This document shows, piece by piece, positions 1-8,629 of a stretch of DNA of 64,000 bases (within the stretch, counting starts at the first letter, position 1; every line of letters begins with the position of its first letter). The stretch spans positions 246,395-310,394 of the forward strand of contig NZ_PXYK01000004.1 of assembly GCF_003012745.1 (NCBI RefSeq), given 5' to 3'. The stretch comes from Kumtagia ephedrae (GTDB lineage: Bacteria; Pseudomonadota; Alphaproteobacteria; Rhizobiales; Rhizobiaceae). The notes below the pieces were generated by a model. It was not told the DNA's origin. It made no database searches and saw only the letters and a program-made list of their open reading frames with translations. The translations under genes were made by a program, and so were the position numbers.

Positions 1-1173
1 ATCGCGGCGCAGGGGCTCTCCGAGCCGCGGCCGGTTGGCCCAATCACCCGCCGCCATCTGGCAAGGGTGCTGGAACGCCTCGGCCTGCTGCAAATCGATT
101 CCGTCAGCGCCGTGGTGCGCGCCCACTACATGCCGCTGTTCTCGCGGCTCGGAGCCTACCCGATGGCGCTGCTCGACGACGCGGCCGCACCGGGCCGCAA
201 GCGCATGCTGTTCGAATACTGGGCGCACGAGGCGTCGCTGCTGCCGCTCGAGTCCTGGCCGCTGATGCGCTGGCGCATGGAGCGAGCGCGCGACAATGAC
301 GACCGGGAAATCTACAAGGGCCTGGCCCGCTGGGCCGACGCCAACCGCCCGCTGATCGAGTTGATCTACCGGCGCGTCGCCGAGGAGGGCCCGATCGCCG
401 CCTCCGACATAGACGGAGCGAAGGGCAAGGGCGGCTGGTGGGGCTGGAGCGACGAGAAGCACGCCTTCGAATGGCTGTTCTGGGCCGGCAGGATAACCAC
501 GGCGGCCCGCCGCGGCTTCCAACGCCTGTACGACATCCCCGAGCGTGTGCTGCCGAAGGAGGTGCTCGCCTTGCCGGAGCCGGCGCCGGAGGACGCGCAT
601 CGCGAATTGCTGCGGCGCTCCGCGCGCGCCCTCGGCATTGCCACCGCGAGCGACCTGCGCGACTATTTTCGCCTGTCGCCGGCCGACATTAAGGGCCGTG
701 TCGAGGAACTGGTCGAGACGGGCGACCTCTTGCCGGTCGCCGTCGAGGGTTGGCGGAACCCGGCCTATCTCTTCGCCGGCGCGCGCATGCCTCGCAAGGT
801 AGAGGCGCGCGCCCTGCTTGCCCCGTTCGATCCGCTGGTGTGGGAGCGCTCGCGGGCCGAGAGGCTGTTCGACTTCCACTATCGCATCGAGATCTACACG
901 CCCGCCGAGAAGCGCCAGTACGGCTATTACGTCCTGCCCTTCCTGCTCGGCGACACCATCGTCGGCCGCGTCGACCTCAAGGCCGACCGGCCGGCCGGCG
1001 TGCTGCGTGTGATGGCCGCTTATTCGGAACCGGGAGCACCGTCGCACACGGGCGCCGAACTCGCGAAAGAGCTGGAGTTGATGCGCGACTGGCTGGGTCT
1101 GGAGCGCGTCGAGGTATTGCCCGCCGGCGACCTTGGACCGACACTTGCCGGTATTCTGCCAGCGGCGGCGTGA
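1..1173 (+). CDS. YcaQ-family winged-helix DNA glycosylase, 5' partial
   Basis: The frame is open from the first base of the window, so the start codon lies upstream; 390 residues are visible. The protein belongs to the HTH_42/YcaQ (AlkX/AlkZ) family, which removes alkylated or crosslinked bases from DNA. The Q-I-D triplet at visible residues 31-33, in an LGLLQIDSV context, matches the QxD catalytic motif of the YcaQ branch, whereas AlkZ has QxQ. Other family marks are the RAHYMPLFSRLG stretch just after it, the HEASLLP segment near residue 75, and the C-terminal LLAPFDPLVWERSR and GRVDLKADR blocks. It stands alone; the next gene is convergent. The family call is confident; the substrate is not known. 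Confidence 0.9.
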   Translation: MAAQGLSEPRPVGPITRRHLARVLERLGLLQIDSVSAVVRAHYMPLFSRLGAYPMALLDDAAAPGRKRMLFEYWAHEASLLPLESWPLMRWRMERARDNDDREIYKGLARWADANRPLIELIYRRVAEEGPIAASDIDGAKGKGGWWGWSDEKHAFEWLFWAGRITTAARRGFQRLYDIPERVLPKEVLALPEPAPEDAHRELLRRSARALGIATASDLRDYFRLSPADIKGRVEELVETGDLLPVAVEGWRNPAYLFAGARMPRKVEARALLAPFDPLVWERSRAERLFDFHYRIEIYTPAEKRQYGYYVLPFLLGDTIVGRVDLKADRPAGVLRVMAAYSEPGAPSHTGAELAKELELMRDWLGLERVEVLPAGDLGPTLAGILPAAA

Positions 1174-1417
1174 GCCTCGCGCAACCGGTCTAAGAAGGCC
1201 GAGCTCGGCCAGTTCCCGCCGCAGCTTCGGCGGAATCTCCATCAGCTCCGGCCCGGCTGGCCGAGATCGGCCCGCGTCGGCCCCGGAAGGCGCGGCTGCC
1301 ACTCGGTGCGCTCCACTTCGGATCGAAAACCAGCGGCCAACGCCTAAGAGGGGCCCGTCTCACGTCGAGCCGACAGGAGAGCGACGCGGTCCGCGGGCAC
1401 GCGGCACCGTGAGGCGC
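1174..1417. other. Intergenic spacer between convergent genes
   Basis: Lies between the stop codons of the YcaQ-type gene and sdaA. No open frame with coding character and no clear stem plus T-run was seen. Confidence 0.5.
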
Positions 1418-2818
1418 TCAGCACTCCACCACGTTGACGGCCAACCCGCCGAGACTGGTCTCCTTATAGCGCTCGTTCATGTCGAGGCCGGTCTGGCGCA
1501 TGGTCTCGATCGCCGCGTCGAGCGGCACGAAATGCGTGCCGTCGCCCTTTATGGCGAGCGAGGCCGCCGTCACCGCCTTCACCGCACCCAGGGCGTTGCG
1601 TTCTATGCACGGCACTTGCACCAGCCCGGCCACGGGATCGCAGGTCATGCCGAGATGATGCTCCAGCGCGATCTCGGCAGCGTTCTCGATCTGCCGCGGG
1701 CTACCGCCCATGACTGCCGCCAGCCCCGCCGCCGCCATCGCCGAGGCGGAGCCCACCTCGCCCTGGCAGCCGACCTCGGCGCCGGAGATCGAGGCGTTGG
1801 TCTTGATGATGCCGCCGATGGCAGCGGCGGTGAGCAGAAAGTCGCGGATGCCGTGGTGATCCGAATCGGGATGAAAATGCAGCCAGTAGCGCAGCACCGC
1901 CGGCAGCGTGCCGGCCGCGCCGTTGGTCGGCGCAGTCACCACGCGGCCGCCGGCGGCGTTCTCCTCGTTGACGGCCATGGCGTAGACGGACAGCCAGTCA
2001 TTGGCGAGCAGCGGGTTCGGCCGGTTCTGTCGCCACTCCTCGTCGAGCTTCTGGTGCAGCATCTTGGCGCGGCGGCGCACTTTCAGGCCGCCCGGCATGA
2101 TGCCCTCCTGGCTAAGGCCCCGCTCGATACAGCCGCGCATGGCAGACCAAATGGCGTCCAGCCCTTCGTCGAGCTTTTCGCGTGAGGTCACCGTTTCCTC
2201 GTTGGCGCGCTTCATCTCGGCGATGGAGAGGCCGCTGGCATCGGCCATGGACAGCATTTCGGCCGCATCGGCGAAGGGATATGGCACGTCCGGTCCGGCG
2301 GCCTTCGCCGTCCCGCCCTTCATGCGCTGCAACTCCTCCTCCGACACGACGAAGCCGCCGCCGATGGAATAGAAGACACGGCGCAGCACCAGATGGTCAT
2401 CCGTGTCATAAGCGTAGAAAGTCATGCCGTTGGCGTGCCCGGGCAGCGCCGTTTTCCTGTCGAGCACCAGATCGACGGCCGGGTCGAAGCGATAGGAGGG
2501 ATGGCCGGGCGGCGAAATGCGTTTCGCCGCCTTGATCGCCTCGATCTGCGCATCAGCCTTGTCGGGGTCGACCGTCGTCGGCGTCTCGCCCGCGAGCCCG
2601 AGAATGACCGCGCGATCGGACCCATGCCCTATCCCGGTATAGGCGAGAGAGCCGTGCAGGCTGGCGCCGAGGCGGCCGACCCTGGTGCCGGCCGGGCGCG
2701 GCCAGTCGCTGCCGGCGACCTCGTCGAGAAAGCGCCGCGCCGCCGTCATCGGCCCCATCGTGTGCGAGCTCGAAGGGCCGATCCCGATCTTGAACAGGTC
2801 GAACACGGACAGAAACAA
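1418..2818 (-). CDS. sdaA: L-serine ammonia-lyase (L-serine dehydratase), single-chain Fe-S type
   Basis: 466 residues, the usual length of the one-subunit bacterial enzyme that converts L-serine to pyruvate and ammonia in the cytoplasm with a [4Fe-4S] cluster. The N-terminal beta domain begins with the hallmark [12 protein letters not shown] (residues 12-23). The alpha domain carries cysteines 351 ([11 protein letters not shown]), 393 (CDPVAGLVQ) and 404 (PCIERN), with spacing as expected for the cluster ligands. The ATG at 2818 puts the conserved [17 protein letters not shown] at the extreme N-terminus, which fixes the start. It is convergent with the YcaQ gene, with 244 bases between. Nothing is unusual about it. 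Confidence 0.95.
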   Translation of the reverse strand: MFLSVFDLFKIGIGPSSSHTMGPMTAARRFLDEVAGSDWPRPAGTRVGRLGASLHGSLAYTGIGHGSDRAVILGLAGETPTTVDPDKADAQIEAIKAAKRISPPGHPSYRFDPAVDLVLDRKTALPGHANGMTFYAYDTDDHLVLRRVFYSIGGGFVVSEEELQRMKGGTAKAAGPDVPYPFADAAEMLSMADASGLSIAEMKRANEETVTSREKLDEGLDAIWSAMRGCIERGLSQEGIMPGGLKVRRRAKMLHQKLDEEWRQNRPNPLLANDWLSVYAMAVNEENAAGGRVVTAPTNGAAGTLPAVLRYWLHFHPDSDHHGIRDFLLTAAAIGGIIKTNASISGAEVGCQGEVGSASAMAAAGLAAVMGGSPRQIENAAEIALEHHLGMTCDPVAGLVQVPCIERNALGAVKAVTAASLAIKGDGTHFVPLDAAIETMRQTGLDMNERYKETSLGGLAVNVVEC

Positions 2819-2950
2819 GCGGCGCTCCCTGGCTGAGGGCGTGCCGACGCCCTTTGGCTACATATCGGGCTTTTGCTAGGCTGGGACTAGGCTCAGGCCG
2901 AAATCCGCTTCTCCGGCCGCGACATGGCCAGCGCAGAAGCGTCTTTCGGC

Positions 2951-2979
2951 AAAGAAAAAGGCGCGGTCGCCCGCGCCTT
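2951..2979 (-). terminator. Rho-independent terminator of the small membrane protein gene
   Basis: On the minus strand a perfect 9-bp GC-rich stem (AAGGCGCGG pairing with CCGCGCCTT, loop of four bases, 2958-2979) is followed directly by a T-rich run (complement of the A-run at 2951-2959). It lies 25 bases downstream of the stop codon of the minus-strand gene at 3004-3123. Confidence 0.85.
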
Positions 2980-3003
2980 CGGAGAGGAGTATTCGGCCGC
3001 CGG

Positions 3004-3123
3004 TCAACCTGTAGCGAGAAGCGCGTTGCCTCCGACCAACCAAGCGAGAAGCACGATGCCCGCGAAGCCGATGACCGCCTTGGCGGTGAGGCCCCAGCAG
3101 GACTTCTGAATTCCGTCGTCCAT
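3004..3123 (-). CDS. Small single-span membrane protein (39 aa)
   Basis: A 39-residue frame beginning MDDGIQKSCWGLTAKAVIG, with one hydrophobic span (about residues 13-36: alanine, valine, isoleucine, leucine and glycine rich) and a short polar N-terminus. An AGGA ribosome-binding motif lies about six bases upstream of the ATG, and a strong terminator follows the stop codon. These transcription and translation signals are the main reason to accept so short a gene. No function is recognised; it is probably an inner-membrane peptide. It is monocistronic, upstream of and co-directional with sdaA but separated from it by the terminator. Confidence 0.65.
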   Translation of the reverse strand: MDDGIQKSCWGLTAKAVIGFAGIVLLAWLVGGNALLATG

Positions 3124-3425
3124 GATATTCCTGTTGTTGCTGGTCCCGCCGACGCATCGCCTGGCGGGCCCCGATCAGCCGGCTCAATACGCCTTCGGCG
3201 CCACTTTCGCAACGGGAAAAACGGCGAAACCGTGGCAGGCAGGCGGGCCATTGTGTCTCAAGCACTATGCATTTTAACAAAATCAGCGATTTACCGGCAC
3301 CTCGCGGTAAACCATGCCTTTACTGGTGAGGCGGATTCGAGGCGTGTCCGGTCCGGATGGCCATGCGCTGGAAATCCCGGCAATGCCCGCTCCCTTTCCG
3401 GCATTCGCCGCATTACGCTGGCGGC
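3124..3425. other. Divergent intergenic region with a short inverted repeat
   Basis: 302 bases between the small minus-strand membrane protein gene and the plus-strand DUF599 gene. It should hold both promoters. A 7-bp inverted repeat (TTTACCG at 3290-3296, CGGTAAA at 3305-3311, 8-base loop) next to an A/T-rich patch (3271-3292) could be an operator or part of a promoter. No further gene was seen. Confidence 0.4.
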
Positions 3426-4151
3426 ATGGCCGAATCGCTGCCTCTCACGCTCGGGGATCTCGTCGCCCTCGCCTTCTTCCTGGCGGTCTGGGTGGTGCAC
3501 GGGCTGGCGGCCGGCGGCCACATAACCAGGCGCGTATCGCTCACCACCGCCATGAATGCGCAGCGGCTTGCCTGGATGCGCACCATGGGCCGGCGCGAGT
3601 TGCGCATGATCGACACCAGCATCATGGTCGGCCTGCAGCAGGGTACGGCCTTCTTCGCGTCCAGCGCGCTGATCGCCATCGGCGGCTGCTTCGCCCTGCT
3701 CAACGCCTCGGATCATGTGCTGATGATCGTCGCCGACGTGCCGCTGGCAGCGCAGCCGTCGCGCCAGGCCTTCGAGTTCAAAGTGCTGGGCCTGATCGCC
3801 ATCCTCGCCCACGCCTTCTTCAAGTTCGGCTGGTCCTACCGGCTGTTCAACTACTGCTCGATCCTGGTCGGCGCCGTGCCCATGCACAAGGACGCCGCCC
3901 ACGATCCGGCCGAGTTGGAGGCGGGCATCGAGCGCGCCGCGTGCATGAACATGCTGGCCGGCGCGCATTTCAACGCCGGGCTGCGCGCCATCTTCTTTTC
4001 GATCGCCTATCTCGGCTGGTTCATCAATCCGGCGGCCCTGGCGCTCACCACCTGCCTGCTGTTCGCCGTGCTCCTGCACCGGCAGTTCTTCTCCGAGGCG
4101 CGACGGGTAGCGTTGGGGGAAGGCAGTAGGGATCAGGCAGTAGGGCAGTAG
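3426..4151 (+). CDS. DUF599 family membrane protein
   Basis: 241 residues, a typical length for DUF599 inner-membrane proteins of unknown function common in alphaproteobacteria. The ATG at 3426 (MAESLPLTLGD) is chosen over the in-frame ATG at 3357 because the extra upstream residues are low-complexity and arginine-rich and the membrane domain starts right after MAESL. Hydrophobic spans lie near residues 8-30, 75-95, 115-140 and 195-225. A conserved-looking cytoplasmic stretch, NAQRLAWMRTMGRRELRMIDT, lies between spans 1 and 2. The last codons run into an 8-bp tandem repeat, and the stop codon itself is a repeat-derived TAG. Confidence 0.85.
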   Translation: MAESLPLTLGDLVALAFFLAVWVVHGLAAGGHITRRVSLTTAMNAQRLAWMRTMGRRELRMIDTSIMVGLQQGTAFFASSALIAIGGCFALLNASDHVLMIVADVPLAAQPSRQAFEFKVLGLIAILAHAFFKFGWSYRLFNYCSILVGAVPMHKDAAHDPAELEAGIERAACMNMLAGAHFNAGLRAIFFSIAYLGWFINPAALALTTCLLFAVLLHRQFFSEARRVALGEGSRDQAVGQ

Positions 4152-4200
4152 GGCAGTAGGGCAGTAGGGCAGTAGGGCAGTAGGGCAGTAGGGCAGTAGG
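4137..4200 (+). repeat. Tandem repeat, 8 x 8 bp (GCAGTAGG)
   Basis: Eight perfect head-to-tail copies of GCAGTAGG cover 4137-4200. The array begins inside the last codons of the DUF599 gene, supplies its stop codon, and runs into the space between two convergent genes. About two more copies in inverted orientation lie at about 4287-4304, over the stop codon of the YdcF gene. The unit is not a multiple of three, so copy-number change would move the reading frame only downstream of the first TAG. Confidence 0.95.
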
Positions 4201-4288
4201 AGGGGAACGCGACCTTGCCGTACAGTCAATGGGTCGCGTTACAGTTTTCCATTTTACATGAGTTTCGGGGCGGCTGAGTACGGTCGCC

Positions 4289-5095
4289 CTACTGCCCTAC
4301 TTGCCTCGCTTCAGGAAACGGTGAATCGATGCGCCCCGACAGCCAATAAGCGAGAAGCCCGATCCATTCGCGGATGCCAAGCGTGGTGGCCTGAACCGAA
4401 TCGATGGCATTGTCGGCGAAGAACAGGCTTTCGCGGCCGCTGGTGCGGTAGTCGACCGGCCAGGGCAGTATGGCGAAGCCGGCTTTTTCGAACAGCGCCA
4501 TCGAGCGCGGCATGTGGAAGGCCGAGGTCACCAACAGCCAGGTCTCGCCTGGAGCCGGTGAAACCAGGCGCTTGGTGAAGACCGCGTTCTCATAGGTGTT
4601 GCGCGATTCATTCTCCAGCACCAGCCGGGCGGGATCGACGCCGAGCGCCGTCAGCAGCCGCGGCGCGGTGGCGCCATCGCCCTCGCCTTCGAGCACGAGC
4701 GTGCCGGCACCGCCGGTCACCACGATCCGTGCCTTGGGATAGCGTCGCGCCAGGATGGCCGCCTCGACGTAGCGGTCGCCGCCGGCATTGAGCTCGTAGC
4801 CGCCGCGCACAAGATTGATCGCCCCTTCCAGCCCGCCGCCGAGCACGACGATGCCGTCGACCTTTTCTGGTACCGGGTTCGGGCGCTGGAAGCGTTCCTC
4901 TAGCGGATTGAGCAAGGTCTGGCCAAATGAGGTCCAGGTGGCAATCGCCAGGATGACCAAGGCGGCCGCCATGCCTGCCTGCATCAGCCGCTTACGTCGG
5001 AAAAAGCCGAAGACGAGCCCCGCCGCCAGCAGAAAGATAACGAGATTGAGGGGTTGGGCGAAGAACCAGAAGATTTTGGAGAGGTAGAAGAACAT
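4289..5095 (-). CDS. YdcF family (DUF218) membrane-anchored protein
   Basis: 268 residues. Two N-terminal hydrophobic spans (about 5-30 and 37-57) are followed by a periplasmic DUF218 domain starting at KVDGIVVLGGG and continuing through RIVVTGGAG, LVLENESRNTYENAVFTKRLV and WLLVTSAFHMPRS. These are the signature blocks of the ElyC/SanA/YdcF family, linked in other bacteria to envelope or peptidoglycan-precursor homeostasis. The gene is co-directional with and just downstream of gatA (77 bases) and convergent with DUF599. Its last residues, VGQ-stop, are encoded by the same 8-bp repeat that ends the DUF599 gene. Confidence 0.9.
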   Translation of the reverse strand: MFFYLSKIFWFFAQPLNLVIFLLAAGLVFGFFRRKRLMQAGMAAALVILAIATWTSFGQTLLNPLEERFQRPNPVPEKVDGIVVLGGGLEGAINLVRGGYELNAGGDRYVEAAILARRYPKARIVVTGGAGTLVLEGEGDGATAPRLLTALGVDPARLVLENESRNTYENAVFTKRLVSPAPGETWLLVTSAFHMPRSMALFEKAGFAILPWPVDYRTSGRESLFFADNAIDSVQATTLGIREWIGLLAYWLSGRIDSPFPEARQVGQ

Positions 5096-5172
5096 GGCTC
5101 AGACCGCCGGACAGCATCTGTCGAAAGGCCACGCTGCTTCGCGCGAACCTTTCCTGCCAATGCCGGATTGGC

Positions 5173-6741
5173 CTACCACCACTTCTCCGGCTGGAACCGC
5201 CCGGCCGCCTGCTCGATGACATGGGCGGTCTGGAACAGCGTCTCCTCGTCGAACGGCTTGCCGATGAGCTGGAGACCGAGCGGCAGGCCGCGCGCGTCGA
5301 GGCCCGCGGGAACGGCGATGCCCGGCAGGCCGGCCATGTTCACGGTGACCGTGAAAATGTCATTGAGGTACATCTTCACCGGGTCGGAGGCCATGTCCTC
5401 GTCGGCGATGCCAAAGGCCGCGGACGGTGTCGCCGGCGTCAGGATGACGTCGACGCCGGCGTCAAACACCGCCTCGAAGTCGCGCTTGATCAGCGTGCGC
5501 ACCTTCTGCGCCTGCAGGTAATAGGCGTCGTAATATCCGGCAGACAGCACATAGGTGCCGATCATGACGCGGCGCTTGACCTCGCGGCCGAAACCGGCGG
5601 CGCGCGTCTTCTCGTACATGTCGACGATGTCCTTGCCCGGCACGCGCAACCCGTAACGCACGCCGTCGTAGCGGGCGAGGTTGGACGAGGCTTCCGCCGG
5701 GGCGACGATATAATAGGCCGGCAGCGCGTATTTCGTGTGCGGCAGCGAGATGTCGACGATTGTCGCGCCGGCATCCTTCAGCCAGGCGATGCCCTTCTGC
5801 CACAGCGCCTCGATCTCCTCGGGCATGCCGTCGACGCGGTATTCTTTGGGGATGCCGACCCTCATGCCCTTGATCGGGCGACCGATGGCCGCCTCGTAGT
5901 CGGGCACGGGCATGTCGACGGACGTCGTATCCTTCGCATCGACGGAGGCCATCGATTTCAGCAGGATCGCCGCGTCGCGCACGTCGCGGGCGATGGGTCC
6001 GGCCTGGTCGAGCGACGAGGCGAAGGCCACCACGCCCCAGCGCGACACGCGCCCGTAGGTCGGCTTGATGCCGATCGTGCCGGTGAAGGCTGCCGGCTGG
6101 CGGATCGAGCCGCCGGTGTCGGTCGCGGTCGCGCCGGCGCACAGGAAGGCGGCGACCGCCGCTGCCGAGCCGCCCGAGGAGCCGCCCGGCACCAGCCGCG
6201 CATTGTCCAGCGTGCGCGCTTCCCGCACCCCGCCGCCGGCCGGGACGAACCCACCTTCGTCCAGATGGATCGTCGGCGTCACGCTCTGCTCGAGGCGCTG
6301 GCGCCGCCACGGATTGACGACCGGGCCGTAATGCGAGGTCTCGTTGGAGGAGCCCATGGCGAACTCGTCCATGTTGAGCTTGCCCAGCATGACGGCGCCG
6401 TCGGCCCAAAGGTTGGATGTGACGGTCGATTCATAGCGCGGCTTGAACCCATCGAGGATGTGGCTGCAGGCCTGCGTGTGCACGCCCTCGGTCGAAAACA
6501 GGTCCTTGATGCCGAGCGGAATGCCCTCCAGCGCGCCACCCTCGCCCTTCGCCATCTTCGCGTCGGAGGCTTTCGCCATGTCGCGGGCCTTGTCGTGGGT
6601 CACCGCGACATAGGCGTTGAGGGTGGCATTCGCCGCGTCGATCGCATCGAGATAGGCGTCGGTCAGCTCGGCCGAGGTGATCTCCTTGCCGCGCAGTTTG
6701 TCGCGGGCGTCCGCGATCGTCAGTCTGGTCAGGTCGGTCAT
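5173..6741 (-). CDS. gatA: Asp/Glu-tRNA(Asn/Gln) amidotransferase subunit A
   Basis: 522 residues. GatA is the amidase subunit of GatCAB, which converts misacylated Glu-tRNA(Gln) and Asp-tRNA(Asn) to the correct amides in the cytoplasm. The amidase-signature triad is visible: Lys79 ([10 protein letters not shown]), Ser188 in [13 protein letters not shown] and Ser212 in [10 protein letters not shown]. The lysine sits at the usual position, but both serines are displaced by about 34 residues because of an extra segment at about 147-181 (nt 6199-6303). The rest is canonical, including [11 protein letters not shown] and the C-terminal [14 protein letters not shown]. It is the last gene of gatC-GNAT-gatA; gatB is not in the window. 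Confidence 0.96.
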   Translation of the reverse strand: MTDLTRLTIADARDKLRGKEITSAELTDAYLDAIDAANATLNAYVAVTHDKARDMAKASDAKMAKGEGGALEGIPLGIKDLFSTEGVHTQACSHILDGFKPRYESTVTSNLWADGAVMLGKLNMDEFAMGSSNETSHYGPVVNPWRRQRLEQSVTPTIHLDEGGFVPAGGGVREARTLDNARLVPGGSSGGSAAAVAAFLCAGATATDTGGSIRQPAAFTGTIGIKPTYGRVSRWGVVAFASSLDQAGPIARDVRDAAILLKSMASVDAKDTTSVDMPVPDYEAAIGRPIKGMRVGIPKEYRVDGMPEEIEALWQKGIAWLKDAGATIVDISLPHTKYALPAYYIVAPAEASSNLARYDGVRYGLRVPGKDIVDMYEKTRAAGFGREVKRRVMIGTYVLSAGYYDAYYLQAQKVRTLIKRDFEAVFDAGVDVILTPATPSAAFGIADEDMASDPVKMYLNDIFTVTVNMAGLPGIAVPAGLDARGLPLGLQLIGKPFDEETLFQTAHVIEQAAGRFQPEKWW

Positions 6742-6752
6742 GGTCGTCGCGC

Positions 6753-7220
6753 TCAGTTGGCCAGGGTCTTCTCGTAGAAGACCGAATAGGAAGAAGCGGG
6801 GTAGTCGAGCACCGGCCCGCAGCGGGTGAAGCCGGCCCGCTCGTAGACGGCCCAGGCGGCCGGGTGGCGGTCGCAGGTTTCCAGCACCAGCCGCGTCAGC
6901 CCTTCGTCACGCGCAAGGCGCTCGATGCGCGACACGATGCCGGCGCCGACGCGACGGCCGCGGAATGCCGGGCGGGTATACATGCGCTTCACCTCGCCGA
7001 TTCCACCCGCATGGCGCTTCAGCGCGCCGCAGGCGACCGCCTGGCCGTCTTCGCGCGCGATGAACACGGTCGTGTCCGGTTCCGCCATCTGCTCGGCGGT
7101 CATGTGGTAGCAGTGTTCCGGCGGCGTCAGCTCCAGCAGCGCGGCATTGAGCTCGGCGATCAGCGCCCTCACCTCGTCCTGCAGCGGGCTTTCGACGGCG
7201 ATCTCGACGGCCGTCGTCAT
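6753..7220 (-). CDS. GNAT family N-acetyltransferase
   Basis: 155 residues with a complete GNAT fold. The acetyl-CoA pyrophosphate-binding motif is [14 protein letters not shown] (about 90-103), preceded by the beta4 strand [14 protein letters not shown] and followed by [21 protein letters not shown] (beta5 and alpha4). The start ATG overlaps the gatC stop codon by four bases and the stop lies 11 bases before gatA, so it is co-transcribed and probably translationally coupled with both. The substrate is unknown; the operon position does not prove a link with tRNA amidation. Confidence 0.92.
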   Translation of the reverse strand: MTTAVEIAVESPLQDEVRALIAELNAALLELTPPEHCYHMTAEQMAEPDTTVFIAREDGQAVACGALKRHAGGIGEVKRMYTRPAFRGRRVGAGIVSRIERLARDEGLTRLVLETCDRHPAAWAVYERAGFTRCGPVLDYPASSYSVFYEKTLAN

Positions 7221-7504
7221 TCCACGACCTTCGGCACGAGGAAGAAGTGCTCGGCCGTGGCCGGCGCATTGGCGACGATGTCGGCCGCCTTGCCGCCGTC
7301 GGTGACGGCATCCCGCCGCTTCTTCATCGCCATCGGCGTCACCGAGGTCATCGGCTCGACACCCGTCACATCCACCTCGTTGAGCTGCTCGACGAAGCCG
7401 AGGATGGCATTGAGCTCGCCGGTCATGCGCTCGGCATCCTCGTCGGTGACGGCGATGCGGGCAAGGCGCGCGACGCGCTTCACGGTGGTGGTATCCACGG
7501 ACAT
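7217..7504 (-). CDS. gatC: Asp/Glu-tRNA amidotransferase subunit C
   Basis: 95 residues, the standard size. GatC is the small belt-like subunit that wraps and stabilises GatA in the GatCAB complex. Family landmarks are [12 protein letters not shown] near the N-terminus, [25 protein letters not shown] in the middle, and the C-terminal [11 protein letters not shown] that inserts between GatA and GatB. The ATG at 7504 is chosen because the conserved helix begins right after it; the frame stays open upstream without family similarity. It is the first gene of the operon; its stop overlaps the start of the acetyltransferase gene (ATGA). Confidence 0.95.
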   Translation of the reverse strand: MSVDTTTVKRVARLARIAVTDEDAERMTGELNAILGFVEQLNEVDVTGVEPMTSVTPMAMKKRRDAVTDGGKAADIVANAPATAEHFFLVPKVVE

Positions 7505-7665
7505 GTTGAAACTCCGGCAGACCGGCAGGGCGTTTCTGCGGCTATACCGGCAGGGCGCCGTGGGTGCAACAGCCACCGGCGCTTCGCGCGGGTTTCGGGG
7601 CCCGCGCATGGCGCCGGCCATGGCGAGACGCTGCGAGCGTCGCCGAGGGGCTGCGCATGAACAAG

Positions 7666-8202
7666 TCAGGCCGCCGCCTTCTTCGCCAGCTCCTCGAGCT
7701 TCAGCACCGAGTTCCAGTTGCGGGCGGTGTTCTCGACGCCGATGAGCTTGTCGAACTTTTCCGCCATCCTGGAGACGCCGAAGCCGCCCGGCGTGTGGAT
7801 ATAGGCGACCTTGCCAACAACCGCGATGCGCTCGCCGTCCCCGGCAAGGGCACGAATCGCCTCGACATTCTTCTCGTCCGGCTCCTCGGCCAGCACGGCG
7901 GCGTGCAGGAATTTCGGCACCGAGACCGCATCCGGAAACGGATTTTTGGCGATCAGCTCCGACCATTCCTGCAGGGTCGGCGCATGGATCGCCTTGGTGA
8001 AGCCGAACTTTTCGCGGCAGATCTCAGCAACCTTGGCAACGGTTTTGTCGCGCGACAGGCTGGTCCGCACGATTGCGTTGCCGCTGTTGATGTAGGTCGC
8101 GACATTCTCGAAACCCGCCGCGCTGAGGGCTTCGCGCAGCGGCGCGGTCGGCAGCTGCGTCGCGCCGCCGACGCCACGGAACAAGAGGATGTAGACGGTC
8201 AC
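7666..8202 (-). CDS. DUF1697 domain-containing protein
   Basis: 178 residues from a GTG start. The domain opens with [31 protein letters not shown] and continues with [11 protein letters not shown], the two hallmark blocks of DUF1697 (YdhS/SMa-like cytoplasmic proteins of unknown function). The GTG at 8202 is preferred over the ATG at 8319, because residues from the longer start are not family-like and would overlap the upstream VOC gene. It lies 37 bases downstream of the VOC gene on the same strand, probably the last gene of ilvA-VOC-DUF1697. Confidence 0.88.
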   Translation of the reverse strand: MTVYILLFRGVGGATQLPTAPLREALSAAGFENVATYINSGNAIVRTSLSRDKTVAKVAEICREKFGFTKAIHAPTLQEWSELIAKNPFPDAVSVPKFLHAAVLAEEPDEKNVEAIRALAGDGERIAVVGKVAYIHTPGGFGVSRMAEKFDKLIGVENTARNWNSVLKLEELAKKAAA

Positions 8203-8239
8203 GGCACCAAGTCTCCGTTCGGAAAAGCAGAAGCGCCCA

Positions 8240-8629
8240 TCATAGCTGATTGCTGACCTCGACGAGATTGCCGTCCGGATCGTTGAAATAGACCGACAGG
8301 ATCGGCCCGACCGCACCATGCCGCTGGGCAGGCCCTTCCAGTATCATGACGCCCTCCCGCTCCAGATGGGCCACAAATTCGCCTATCGGCATGTCAGTGA
8401 GCAGGCAAAAATTGCCGCTTCCCGGCACCGTCACAGCGGCAATCGATGGCGACGTGCCCGCGTCCTGCAGGCTGATCTTGTTCGAGCCGAAATGCAGCGA
8501 CCATTTTCCCGGCCGCTCCTGGCGCGCCTCCATTCCGAGTACCCGTCGATAGAAGGCAATCGTGGCCGCCACGTCCGTCACGCAAAGCACGACGTGATCG
8601 AGCGATCGCATCCTGACCTTGCCGCTCAT
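8240..8629 (-). CDS. VOC family protein (glyoxalase/bleomycin-resistance fold)
   Basis: 129 residues with the two beta-alpha-beta-beta-beta modules of the vicinal-oxygen-chelate fold. Module 1 is LDHVVLCVTDVAATIAFYRRVLGMEA; module 2 ends in LSVYFNDPDGNLVEVSN. The His near residue 11 and the Glu in NLVEV are in the usual metal-ligand positions. The ATG overlaps the TGA of ilvA by four bases (ATGA), so the two are probably translationally coupled. The substrate is not known; members include glyoxalases, dioxygenases and resistance proteins. Confidence 0.9.
   Translation of the reverse strand: MSGKVRMRSLDHVVLCVTDVAATIAFYRRVLGMEARQERPGKWSLHFGSNKISLQDAGTSPSIAAVTVPGSGNFCLLTDMPIGEFVAHLEREGVMILEGPAQRHGAVGPILSVYFNDPDGNLVEVSNQL

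Noticed and set aside
4137..4200. CRISPR-like array
   Set aside because: The units are 8 bp, contiguous and without spacers; it is a simple tandem repeat.
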